A stretch of 10,000 bases of DNA from Theodoxus fluviatilis. Lineage: Eukaryota; Mollusca; Gastropoda; Cycloneritida; Neritidae. The notes beneath the pieces are model-generated. The model saw nothing but the letters and a program-made list of their open reading frames with translations, was not told the DNA's origin and did not search any database. This document shows, piece after piece, positions 1 to 8,296 of the stretch; the stretch's first letter is position 1; each line of letters opens with the position of its first letter. Location of the stretch: NCBI GenBank assembly GCA_034096865.1, contig JAWQFJ010025742.1, positions 1-10,000 on the forward strand. Direction: 5' to 3'. The position numbers and the translations under genes were made by a program.

Positions 1-1
1 A

Positions 2-1918
2 AGTTGTAATAGGTCCCCCCAAAATAAGGTAGTGGTTCCTAAATCAGGCAAACTATATTCATCTCTGTGCTGGGACAGTAGCAAAGCAAACGAGATTAAA
101 CAAAGAGTCGACTCGCAAGAGTTCAGCAGACTGTTAACCGAGGCAACAACAGTAATTGATAAATCAGTTGATGCTGCGGTTAATCAGTTTACCGAAATGT
201 TAAATTGGAGTGTGGAATGTTTGAAAAAGGAAATAATAGTTAGTGACAGAATGCCATCAAAACCACGAGCACCTTGGTTTGACACTGAGTGTCGAGAAAA
301 CAAGAGGCAGGCCCTTGATGCTTTAAAAATATACAGGGAATCGACTTCTGCTGAAGACAAAGAACTCTATGTGCAGAACAGACATCGGTACAAAGCCCTA
401 ATACGAGAAAAAAAGCGGAATCACTTTGTGGTTATACGGAACACACTCATTAATAGCCTGCAGAATTCCCAGGCTTTTTGGGCTACAGTAAAAAAATATG
501 TTAGGCGCTCAACTTTTCAAGCAAATATAACTATACAGGACTGGAAGTCCTATTTTGAAAAGATGTTTTTCGTCCCAGAAAAATTTGAAACCGAAGAATC
601 GGACATGGAAGAGGTAGTAAGTCACGAGATGTTGGACGCTGCGATTACTACTGATGAGGTGAGAAGCGCCATCAACAGATTAAAGCATTCGAAGGCCCCA
701 GGTCTAGACGGGCTGCCAGGAGGTTGTCTCAAGGTAGCTTGTGAGAAAATAACTCCATTTTTAACCAAACTCTTTAATGCACTGTTTGATCGTCACCATT
801 TTCCTGATGTTTGGTCAAAATCAATCGTCATTCCACTTCACAAAAAGGGAGATGGGCGAAACCTAGATAATTACAGAGGCATTTCTTTGTTGAGTGCAGT
901 GAGTAAAGTTTTCACAACCATTCTTGCAAGGCGTTTGCGAGCTTGGATGGAACTTGAACATAAAATATGCGATGAACAGGCTGGGTTTCGAGCCCAATAC
1001 TCAACAATGGACCACATCTTTACATTGTACTCTATGATCTTGAAGCATGTGTACGGTGATAGGCGTGGCAAACTGTACATAGCATTTGTCGATTACAGAA
1101 AGGCTTTTGATACTGTTAATCGGAAGCAGCTATGGAAAGTTCTTAAAGACGCACGTATTTCGACAAAATTTCTTTTGATGTTAAAGGCCATCTACGCCAA
1201 TGTGCAATCGTGCGTACGCTGGGGGCACGAGCTATCTGAGTTTTTTGGTTGTTCAGCCGGCGTGAAACAAGGGGCAATCGAGAGTCCTTCAATTTTTTCT
1301 CTATACATAAACAAAGTAGCAGAATATGTGCGAAGTAAAGGCAAACATGGAGTTCAGCTGGTACCTGGTATGACTGAGATATTCCTTTTGCTCTTTGCTG
1401 ATGATATCGTGCTTATATCGACAACGCCTGTTGGCCTTCAACATCAACTCGATAACCTTGTGCATGTATCAAATACATTAGATCTTAAGGTTAACATCGA
1501 GAAAACCAAAGTCATGGTGTTCAGAAGAGGCGGACATTTGGCTCTGGGTGAAAACTGGTCTCTCGAAGGGACACAGATAGAAGTAGTCAATCAGTACAAA
1601 TATCTGGGATACGTGTTTACCACTAAACTGTCCACCGAGGCCACATTAGAAGATCTAGCAGTGACAGGAAAGCAAAAAGGTGTGCAGGTGTTGAGAGTAC
1701 TGTGGAGCCTTCGAAGTGAGAAAACGAAGGTCTTTACAAACATGTTTGATGCACAAGTACAATCAACCCTTTTGTATGCGTCAGAAATATGGGGACTCAC
1801 AAAAAGTCCCACAGTGGAGAGAACTCACACTTTTATATGCAAAAAGTTCACTAGACTGGAGAACTCCAAATCACATGATCTATGGAGATCTTGGACGCTA
1901 TCCAATTTCAGTAAATAG
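2..1918 (+). CDS. Reverse transcriptase (ORF2-like) of a LINE, 5' partial, 3' frameshifted
   Basis: This is the RNA-directed DNA polymerase that copies LINE RNA at a nicked target site. The frame is open to the window edge, so the GTG at 32 is only an internal codon and the true start is upstream. Counting residues from 32: a Trp/Arg/Lys-rich pre-RT linker (about 80-135, starting PWFDTEC), then RT motifs KAPGLDGLP (about 221-229), IPLHKKGDGRNLDNYRGISL (267-286), EQAGFR (315-320), FVDYRKAFD with first catalytic Asp354, the GVKQG...SP.IFSLYIN segment (411-427), and LLFADD with catalytic Asp457/Asp458. A thumb-like YKYLGY segment follows (about 522-527). All three catalytic aspartates are present with no stop over more than 620 codons. 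The last ~17 residues before the stop at 1918 lose family character because of a frameshift; the family-like C-terminus continues in the next frame. Confidence 0.88.
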   Translation, partial: SCNRSPQNKVVVPKSGKLYSSLCWDSSKANEIKQRVDSQEFSRLLTEATTVIDKSVDAAVNQFTEMLNWSVECLKKEIIVSDRMPSKPRAPWFDTECRENKRQALDALKIYRESTSAEDKELYVQNRHRYKALIREKKRNHFVVIRNTLINSLQNSQAFWATVKKYVRRSTFQANITIQDWKSYFEKMFFVPEKFETEESDMEEVVSHEMLDAAITTDEVRSAINRLKHSKAPGLDGLPGGCLKVACEKITPFLTKLFNALFDRHHFPDVWSKSIVIPLHKKGDGRNLDNYRGISLLSAVSKVFTTILARRLRAWMELEHKICDEQAGFRAQYSTMDHIFTLYSMILKHVYGDRRGKLYIAFVDYRKAFDTVNRKQLWKVLKDARISTKFLLMLKAIYANVQSCVRWGHELSEFFGCSAGVKQGAIESPSIFSLYINKVAEYVRSKGKHGVQLVPGMTEIFLLLFADDIVLISTTPVGLQHQLDNLVHVSNTLDLKVNIEKTKVMVFRRGGHLALGENWSLEGTQIEVVNQYKYLGYVFTTKLSTEATLEDLAVTGKQKGVQVLRVLWSLRSEKTKVFTNMFDAQVQSTLLYASEIWGLTKSPTVERTHTFICKKFTRLENSKSHDLWRSWTLSNFSK

Positions 1919-2027
1919 TAGCATCAGAGTTAGAAAGTATTGGCTGAAACTATGCAAAATGGGAGAAAGTAGACTCCCAAAGCAAGCACTTGTGTTGCTC
2001 CTGAACATATTTATTCATTTAGATTAG
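1851..2027 (+). pseudogene. Frameshifted C-terminal continuation of the LINE ORF
   Basis: In the +1-shifted frame, the sequence from about 1860 reads RTPNHMIYGDLGRYPI and then a basic stretch through WLKLCKMGESRLPKQA. This is the kind of conserved segment that follows the RT thumb in this LINE family (recalled, not searched). It replaces the unrelated tail of the upstream frame, so one small indel lies near 1850-1865. The shifted frame stops with TAG at 2025-2027. Relatives as I remember them run on for well over 100 more residues, so the C-terminus here is probably also shortened by a deletion or early stop. That second point is inference. Confidence 0.6.
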
Positions 2028-2390
<363 letters not shown>

Positions 2391-4139
2391 TTAAGTACAT
2401 CCTCCTCTCACACTGAACATGTTGACATGAAAGGCAACGAAGGACACAGAGCTTCACTGGACGAAGAAATAGTTTTCACCCCTGGGCGGTCTAATAATGG
2501 GTCGTGGATTGTATTATCAAGCGTATTTCATTTTCCCGGGCAACTCTGCTAGTTTTGTTGGACCGGGTGGAGCTCTGCCACGAAGCATAGCGTCAATGCT
2601 TTATCACTGAAATATATCTTGTCCATGATCGTCTCAAATCTTGTCATCCTGTTAAACGCAGACGTTTGGTACGTACATTTTTCGGCACTAGGGCGAGACA
2701 TTCTAAGTTTCTCAGATAAAAACCTCGTCGTCACTCACCTGTTACCCTGAGGAGCTGACGATAAGAAGAAAATCGAGGCATATATTTTGTCACAATATGC
2801 CATTATTCTGTACTGACTGCAACGCAATAAACCAGGGTGGTGATAAAAATAGAATATTAAACAAAAAAGGTACAAGATATGTAGGACACTTTAAAAAAAG
2901 ATGCATGGTGGTGGTGACGGTGATGGGAGTACAGGAGTTGGAATCCAACTTGTAGAAAATCGCTTGTCTATTGTGGAGATTGTCTTCATGGACAAACACG
3001 AAGAAGATCTTGTCATATTTAATGAGCAGTAAATACAAGTATTAGTCTTGAATCTGTGACGGGATGCATCTATTCTGTCGTGCAGTGTGATGAGCCAAGA
3101 GTGAAAAGGACAGAAAAGACCATACGTAGGAAATGAACAAAAAATGTATTTAACGGCAAGAGTGTTGCTAGTGGTGATGGGATGAATGAATGCTGGTGAC
3201 TGTTACCACGCAATGCGGACAAACATGAAAAGGAAAGCGAGAATGATGCATACACCCAGCGTTAATGACACGAGCTACATGCTTTTTACAATGTGACAGC
3301 TATACTGCGCAGAAAGAATATATCAAAGTATTCAGTTTGATGTCAGACGAATTTTGTAACGGTGTGAAAGTAAAAGGGGTCACGCATCTGGTAAATGATG
3401 AAAACCAACACATCCATCCCCAGAAAAACAAACACGAAGAAGCAGAAAAAGAATGGATAGCGTAAAGGTAGGCGCATCGGGGGAAAAAGGGCAGAAAAAC
3501 TGTAGCATTTCAGGCGAGTCACATGCGTTTGCGTATTAAACCTGAGAGCGTGCAGAAGCACACATGAGCCGTGTGTTTGATTTACGAACACTTACTAGTG
3601 CTCACTGTCTCTCTGTCTGCGGAGACCCGCACCCGTATTTCACGCGCACTGTCTCCGCCTCAGCAGCAGCGAGTCTGCATGGACCTCATAAGAAGTCCTC
3701 ATCCCCAAAGTCTTCGTTGCAAACGTTATCGATCGCCCGTAGCCACGTCGCGTCACGCCAAGTGGCGAGGGAAGGTACACAAGGTAGACCTCCCCAGAGG
3801 TGGGGCGCGCTGAACGCACTGGACACTCGCTGCAAGTGCACGTCCATAAGAGATGCACGTGCGGATCTAGGATTGCCAACAACGGCCAGGTCACCGTGAC
3901 CCTGGACCGGAAGCGGCGTTGCCAAGACGACAAGGATGGTGGAGGAGTAAACGACCTGCCAATGCAAACGTCTGCAGTCTGGTCGTTTTTCTCCACGCTC
4001 TGTGGCGACAATGCAAGGGTTCTCCGCGTGAAACTCCTTTTGTCTCCCACAACAATGCGATTCCAGACTACCATTCTGACTGCAGCCTGGCGAACTGTCT
4101 CAGAGAGGCATAGAAACGATGCAGAGCAGGTTCAGAGAG
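2391..4139. other. No recognisable gene
   Basis: Frames in this stretch are short, overlap on both strands and match no family I recognise. AT-rich DNA (2391-3560) passes into more GC-rich DNA (3600-4130) with several frames of 80-144 codons on both strands. Such frames are expected from base composition, and none has a recognisable domain. Tracts of TGGTGGTGACGGTGATGG type (about 2905-2925 and 3170-3183) are low complexity. The one discrete site I can name is the inverted AGGTCA element at 3888-3902. Confidence 0.5.
3888..3902 (+). promoter_or_regulatory. Estrogen-response-element-like inverted repeat (IR3)
   Basis: AGGTCACCGTGACCC contains the exact 13-base core GGTCAnnnTGACC. This inverted repeat with three-base spacing is the classical binding site of steroid-type nuclear receptors, notably the estrogen receptor. 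Only the last base departs from the 15-base palindrome. No promoter or start exon is visible next to it, so function is unproven. Molluscs do have estrogen-receptor and ERR orthologues. Confidence 0.35.
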
Positions 4140-4420
4140 ATGGCTTCTGGGAACTTAGACGTAAGACGCGGAGAATGATTCAAAGGAGATACATTATGTG
4201 AGGGAGGCAGATCTCAGAATTCACATGGTTGGCCTACTTCAAGCATGGCCCGAGAGAACCACGTCCACGAGTTTCAGGTGATGAAGAGTGTATAACGCTC
4301 GTATATCTCGCAACAGCTGTTCTATGAAGGACTCAGTAGTCGGCCTCTGGTTCGAGGATTTGGAAAGGCAGTTGATCTCCATCCTCACAGACGACCTCTG
4401 AACCCAGACAAACGTGTAGG
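4140..4420 (+). pseudogene. Possible relic of a Tc1/mariner-type transposase (N-terminal part)
   Basis: One frame, interrupted by TGA at 4199-4201, reads RRMIQRR, a stop, then ISEFTWLAYFKHG and PREPRPRVSGDEECI. This resembles the helix-turn-helix and linker of Tc1-like transposases (aliphatic-MIQ..., ...SRLW.RF..TGS..., RPRVTT..ED..I). Another frame at about 4289-4350 reads ISQQLFYEGLSSRPLVRG, similar to the later ISR.TVRNRL.E.GLRSRRP segment. The order is right, but the spacing is short and frames change, as in a decayed copy. No catalytic DDE/DDD part and no terminal inverted repeats were found. The match rests on remembered family consensus only. Confidence 0.3.
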
Positions 4421-5518
4421 CGCATCTACTCTGTCACCGCGCCCGGCAATTCCCAGCGCTTACAGATGACGGCGATTAAGGAACGCCCTCCATGTCGAGT
4501 CTGCGTGCAGAGGTCTCAGTCGAGCTAGACTGTGCTGCTAGGAGAGCCCAGATAAAAAAGATGTGCATTTCGTACGAAACAGGTCGTGCCATTCTCAGAA
4601 TACAGGTCTGTTTCGGTATTGCAGGTATGATACTTCATATTCATACGCCGCAAAGGGAAAAGTTTTCCCACAATATAGAAGTGCTCATATCTTCACTGTC
4701 TTTTCGTATGCTTCACCAGCAAATCGACATTGCAGGCAATCAGTGTTTGTTTGATCAGGCATTTTAAGTTTTCGCTTGAACTGCGACATAAAGGGCTTCC
4801 ATCAATGGACAATTAAAAAAAGGAACCCGGTCAGTTCATTTGGAGCACTTTTATATTGATTTATCAGCATTTGATTTTGGCGTCAGGAAAAAAGATTGTT
4901 AAATGATCAAGAGCTTTTAAACATTTCTTTCACGAATAATTAGCAGTGGTTTCTTGTGAGCACTGAACCTATCGACAACCACGTGATCGCAGGGAATGTC
5001 ATAACAAGAGTCATCAACCTGACTGCGAATATACGAAAATCGGAAATTTTTCTCAAACATGATCGATTCGTTAGAGGAAAGATGCTAAAGGGAGAATGAA
5101 ACACGTTACATTTATTGCAAGATTTATCCACAGAAACTTTCTTTGAGTGTGGTCAAGAGGAGTGACACGACTTTTGAAAATGATTATTGCAATGCAGTTG
5201 CGCACAACACTGCATCTGCTCTTCGTAGCATGTCAACTGTTGCATGTCCGCATTCTCAAAGAAGTAAACAAAAAAGGTCATAAATCATAAAACACAGAAC
5301 TAGTTTGGCCGCAGGGAAGAAATGTTGTCTCAAGCGCGCCTGTCACACACTGAACTTCCCACGCCGTGACAAATGTAGGTATTTGTAAGAGGACCCGTTA
5401 CAGAAGCAGTTGGATTTTTAAAATGCAACTTACGCAAGATCAGTTGTTTTGTCACATTTCCCATTGCATATGTTTTTAACTAAATACAGTAGTGGAAAAA
5501 GAAATGTCATGCTATTTT
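4421..5518. other. No recognisable gene
   Basis: Mostly AT-rich sequence with short, unremarkable frames on both strands (60-91 codons). The frame starting at ATG 4492 (91 codons) has no recognised motif. I see no RNA gene, transposon end or repeat array here. Confidence 0.5.
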
Positions 5519-5550
5519 GACGACGACGACAACAACAACAACAACAACAA
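5519..5550 (+). repeat. Short compound (GAC)4(AAC)6 microsatellite
   Basis: Four GAC triplets run directly into six AAC triplets plus AA. A single G-to-A step separates the two motifs. The poly-Thr and poly-Cys frames across it are low-complexity artefacts. Confidence 0.9.
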
Positions 5551-6078
5551 ATCTCTCTCAGTCGTCCAGCCCACCGCCATCGAAGCAGGACGTATTCAGA
5601 TTGAGTTCCTACCTGACTGCCGTACTGCTGAGGATTGACAGAGTACTGGTACGTCATGTTCGAAGAGAAAAAGCTTCCTGTCGTCCTCCGCAAAAAGCTA
5701 AAGAAGCTCTTCGACACACTTTTGGGGGGGAAATTTGGCGTACTGACGCAAATTCCACTTGTGTATCTGTGACTTTGATTTAGGCGAGTCTATCATCGGC
5801 CAGTGACAGCAGTGTGCAGCTGTTGGCCAAACAAACGTCAAATCCACCAGAAAATATCCATCAAAGAGAGCGCGGGACTACCAGCGAATACGGCTGTTTA
5901 AAAGAAAGCGTGACGGAGACACACGACAGAGAGAAAGCGCGGAATCTCAGTCTAGTGTCCCTCTACAAGAGTCGGCGTCCCTGTCTACCCAGAGAATGGA
6001 ACATTCCGTCGTGTCAGCGTGTGAAACTGGCGACGCCTCCAATGTGTCCTCTGAACTGCTCTTGATTGCTGACGATGC
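5551..6078. other. No recognisable gene; one imperfect hairpin
   Basis: No supported gene. At 5798-5828, GGCCA-(gtg)-ACAGC pairs with GCTGT-TGGCC across an 8-base loop, giving a 10-bp stem with a three-base bulge. A 42-codon frame at 5644-5769 is preceded by a splice-acceptor-like gattgacag, but it is too short to call. Confidence 0.4.
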
Positions 6079-6169
6079 ACTTGCACGTGGTACTTGCACG
6101 TGATACTTGCACGTGACACTTGCGCGTGATACTTGCACGTGATACTTGCACGTGACACTTGCACGTGAT
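6079..6169 (+). repeat. 13-bp minisatellite, seven units, carrying an E-box array
   Basis: Seven contiguous 13-base units start at 6079, 6092, 6105, 6118, 6131, 6144 and 6157. Consensus is ACTTGCACGTGAT. Six units contain the palindromic E-box CACGTG; unit 4 has CGCGTG instead. Units 2-4 and 5-7 follow the same GAT/GAC/GAT ending pattern, so a 39-bp higher-order repeat is present that differs by one base. CACGTG is the site for bHLH factors of the MYC/MAX, USF and CLOCK/BMAL types. Because 39 is three times 13, reverse-strand frames show a 13-residue periodic peptide, which is a by-product. Confidence 0.95.
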
Positions 6170-6204
6170 ACCTATGCACAGGCTACACAGCTGATCTCAG
6201 ACCT

Positions 6205-6417
6205 AGAATCAACCGTGATTGCCACCGTGTATCTCTCCCTGTGGGTTGGGGGTAAAAGAATTGACCCACCGTTTCTCCCTACACGATTCGTAAGACGCGA
6301 ATACATAGACATCTTGCCTTGAATTGTGTTTACTTGGAATTGTTCTAGTGATATTCGTGGTTACTGGCCTTACATAACCTACAAAGGCTGATAGGCCGTA
6401 AAACTCCATCCATCCAC
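6205..6417 (+). repeat. Degraded dispersed retroelement (SINE or LINE 3' end) with CCAT tail
   Basis: The blocks GTTGGGGGTAAAAGAATTGACCC, split as 6243-6254 and 6255-6267, and TTCGTAAGACGCGA (6287-6300) match in order a dispersed mollusc repeat I remember, whose landmarks are GTTGGG..GAGAAAGAATTTACCC and GTCGTAAGAGGCGACTAA. The 3' side, AGGCCGTAAAACTCCATCCATCCA (from about 6393), resembles the CGTAAAAC plus short tandem tail that ends many mollusc retroelements. No internal promoter boxes or target duplication were identified. The family call rests on memory and needs a repeat-library search. Confidence 0.45.
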
Positions 6418-6420
6418 CGT

Positions 6421-6651
6421 GTGTCAGCTGCGGTCAGGAATCTTGAAAAACACGTGCAATGCGAACTTGAAGGAGCCATGTCTGTGGGGGACATCAGCTC
6501 ATCGGAAGTGTTGCGTCAGTTGGAGAGGACAAGACACACCTCAGGTGCTGTTTCTGCGTTTGAGATCATGGAAAGAGTGCTCTGCTGCAAGCACGTGGTG
6601 TCCTGCTCCGACTGTTTTGCCAGGACTGACCACCCAGGACACACGCATGAG
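6421..6651 (+). pseudogene. Possible exon or exon fossil with zinc-finger-like Cys/His cluster
   Basis: A frame open for over 75 codons reads like coding sequence, with mixed charged residues and no low complexity. It includes SSSEVLRQLERTRH and then LCCKHVVSCSDCFARTDHPG, followed by His. The C-x2-C-x6-H-x2-H spacing (SCSDC...DHPGH) matches the second half of a B-box zinc finger of TRIM-type proteins. CxHx3Cx2C also fits the end of an IAP-type RING. The first half of either finger is not visible. CAG at 6425-6427 could be a splice acceptor, though its pyrimidine tract is weak. The frame's plausible part ends where the inverted-repeat element starts at 6652, and the codons beyond belong to that element. 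It could be a genuine exon with the element inserted, or a captured fragment. Confidence 0.3.
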
Positions 6652-6890
6652 ACATACCCTGCGTTCCGTTGCACTCTGCTTCATCTCTGCTATCATGTAG
6701 CAGCCTCAAGAGTTTTGATTGGTTGGTTTTATTTAATAACTTTAAAAGCACATTATCATTAAAAGTATAGGGTTTTGGGGGCCCTCTTTGAATACACAAA
6801 TCCCCAATATTATTTTACACTCACATTTATCACTCTTGATCGAAGAAACGACTAAATAAAAGTATTAGGGTCGAAAATCATTCATACACA
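6652..6890 (+). repeat. Left inverted arm
   Basis: Outer boundary ACATACCCTGCG corresponds to ACAGACCCTACG in the right arm's complement. It contains an inverted CCAAT box (GATTGG, 6717-6722), also present in the right arm, and ends near CGAAAATCATTCATACACA. Confidence 0.8.
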
Positions 6891-7344
6891 ATCTTTGGTG
6901 ACGTTTCAGCCAGTGGCAGAGGTCAACTTCATGTCAAGGTCGCGCAGCAGCTCGAGCGTCTCAGAAGGAGCTCTAACTGCTTCACACTAGAGTGCGCCAC
7001 CTGCTGTGCCTAGCAACAATGAAGCTACAGAACTCATAGCCGCATTTGATTGGCTCATACTAAACAGAACTAATTGGAAGTCAATCTACGGACTTGCACG
7101 GTAAACATGCTTCGAACCATGGAGTTTACATACCATGGAAGTGGCAAACGTGCCGATTGCTGTCAAATTTCGAAGAAATAAATGTTTTCGTGCTCTCATC
7201 ACCGTGGCAGAGTGGATTGTATGTCGGTTTGATATCTGTGGTAATCGTCGGCATTTAAACCCATGAGAGTAACGATTTAGCAGACGACACACGTTTTGGG
7301 ATTCCCTTGACCTTCCTCTATGACTGGTGATGGTTATCTCCCTT
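6891..7344. other. Centre of the foldback element; no gene seen
   Basis: No open frame with recognisable content. There are nuclear-receptor half sites AGGTCA (6920-6925) and TCAAGGTC (6934-6941), an inverted CCAAT box (GATTGGCT, about 7048) and a small GTAAAC...GTTTAC hairpin near 7101-7130 that encloses start-like ATGs. None forms a convincing unit. Confidence 0.4.
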
Positions 7345-7583
7345 TTGTTATTAATGGATTTTCGTTCCTAATGCTTTTATGAAGTTGTCTATTCGATCAA
7401 GATGGATATAAATGAATGTGAACTTATTTAGGGGATCCATGTATCCAAAGAGGGCCTCCAAAACCCTCTACTTTTAATGGTAACGTGCTTTTAAAATAAT
7501 TAATGAAACCGACCAATCGAAACTCCTGAGCCTGCTACACCGTAGCAGAGATGAAGCAGAGTGCAACGGAACGTAGGGTCTGT
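7345..7583 (-). repeat. Right inverted arm
   Basis: Reverse complement of the left arm with about 85% identity over the outer part. Length equals the left arm. Boundary AGGGTCTGT at 7575-7583 marks the outer limit of alignment; beyond it the flanks diverge. Confidence 0.8.
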
Positions 7584-7672
7584 GCAGGTATTGCGGCAGC
7601 CCTCTGCTTTGCCTCCACTGTAACCTGTCTAAAATTACGCCAGCATTCCAGCCGTGCTATAATCAGAGGCCT

Positions 7673-7689
7673 GAGGCGTGTTCAGGAGG
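7673..7689 (+). repeat. 17-bp inverted repeat, left copy
   Basis: GAGGCGTGTTCAGGAGG, perfectly repeated in inverted orientation at 8546-8562. The pair bounds an 890-bp segment. The copy is also part of the local palindrome at 7679-7741. Confidence 0.95.
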
Positions 7690-7741
7690 GCGAGTGATCG
7701 CGGTCTCTCGCGTGCACTCGCCAAGCCTTCCCTCCTGAACA
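7679..7741. repeat. GC-rich nested palindrome A (left)
   Basis: TGTTCAGGAGGG pairs perfectly with CCCTCCTGAACA (12 bp). Inside it GGCGAGTG (7689-7696) pairs with CACTCGCC (7715-7722), and the centre holds a CGCG...CGCG pair. This is a 63-base nested hairpin with a seven-base side bulge, close upstream of the candidate plus-strand start codon. Confidence 0.9.
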
Positions 7742-7772
7742 GGTCAGCTCGCCGAGAGCTCGCGAACTGACC
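7742..7772. repeat. Palindrome B (left), abutting palindrome A
   Basis: GGTCAGCTCGC pairs with GCGAACTGACC with one mismatch around CGAGAGCTC. A version of the same sequence (TCAGCTCnCCGnGAGCTCGCG...AACT) recurs in direct orientation inside the right palindrome at 8503-8534, so both ends share two modules. Confidence 0.85.
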
Positions 7773-7811
7773 GCGATCCCATTTTTGAGCAGGCGCGCCT
7801 TGAAATCCAAA

Positions 7812-7929
7812 ATGGCTTCCTCGGATACAATGCCGTGCGTGTTCGTCCGACTAAACCTTGCCGACCACAACCTGGGCCGAAGTTACACCATCCTGGTGCC
7901 GGATGATGTGAACGAAAGAGTAACAACAG
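7812..7929 (+). CDS. Candidate first coding exon, product unknown
   Basis: ATG at 7812 sits in strong Kozak context (CCAAAATGG, A at -3 and G at +4), with an in-frame 39-codon peptide beginning MASSDTMPCVFVRLNLADHN and ending VPDDVNERVTT. At 7929/7930 comes CAG|GTAAGA, a near-ideal splice donor, leaving a phase-1 intron. Upstream lies a GC-rich, CpG-rich stretch with the palindrome AGGCGCGCCT (7791-7800) and palindromes A and B, consistent with a CpG-type promoter. The frame stays open past the donor to 8178, but that part reads like intron. I do not recognise the peptide; no downstream exon is identifiable. The opposing candidate exon at 8297-8456 would lie in its intron. Confidence 0.4.
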
Positions 7930-8296
7930 GTAAGAATCATCGCTCTGTTCGTTTGGGTTCTCACCAGAGTCAATTTATTACGAAAACTGTCCATCAGCCG
8001 GCTAGCGCCACCGTCAAGGGAAGTAACAAAGCAGCGTCCAATCATGATTACGTCCCTTGTCCAGTGTTTGACAGTTGTCTTCGTATTCGACACACTTCAA
8101 CCGGTCCCCTCCTTCCATGTAGCGTCTTTGATCATTGTAGACAGACGAGGGTCACGAGCAACAGGAATATACATATATAAATTTATAGATCAATGGGGTT
8201 GCACGTCTGTGCAGACGATAATTTTTATGTTACTGCTTTCATCACGAGTGCGACAACGAAGAACAAGCAGAAGTTATGATGAAGAAGCTTGCTTAC
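7930..8296. other. Interval between two opposing splice donors; no gene seen
   Basis: If both candidate exons are real, this is intron sequence on both strands. It shows no conserved frame on either strand and no repeat. Confidence 0.35.

Larger units (their letters stand above)
6652..7583. mobile_element. Foldback/MITE-like element with long inverted arms, or two inverted repeat copies
   Basis: The left arm (6652-6890) and the reverse complement of the right arm (7345-7583) are both 239 bases and align along their length. By eye identity is about 85% over the outer 155 bases, with mostly transition differences and a few indels. Shared blocks include CGTTCCGTTGCACTCTGC, CTTCATCTCTGCTA, TTTAAAAGCAC, ATTAAAAGTA, GGCCCTCTTTG and TCTTGATCGAA. 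Weaker similarity continues inward to about 6927 and 7305. The 454-base centre shows no transposase. I could not find a clear target-site duplication. It fits a non-autonomous foldback DNA transposon, or two independent copies of one repeat inserted head to head. Confidence 0.65.

Noticed and set aside
871..1080. Minus-strand frame inside the LINE
   Set aside because: Shadow of the reverse transcriptase coding strand. The same applies to the minus-strand frame at 1591-1812.
2733..2745. Minus-strand AACAG|GTGAGT donor-like site after a 61-codon frame
   Set aside because: The donor lies upstream of the frame's ATG in transcription order, so it does not support that frame as a first exon; no other exon evidence.
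3564..4201. Several overlapping frames of 80-144 codons on both strands
   Set aside because: GC-rich composition explains open frames on both strands; no domain, codon signal or splice structure was recognised.
4320..4360. tRNA T-loop-like GGTTCGAGG
   Set aside because: No A-box, acceptor stem or anticodon arm at the required distances.
5644..5772. 42-codon Lys-rich frame (VMFEEKK...) behind a splice-acceptor-like gattgacag
   Set aside because: A frame this short occurs by chance often, and the peptide matches nothing I know.
6079..6169. CRISPR-like array
   Set aside because: Units are 13 bp and contiguous with no unique spacers, and the context is eukaryotic.
5947..6179. Reverse-strand periodic peptide (CKYHVQVSRASIT type)
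   Set aside because: It is a by-product of the 13-bp minisatellite, which cycles through frames every 39 bases.
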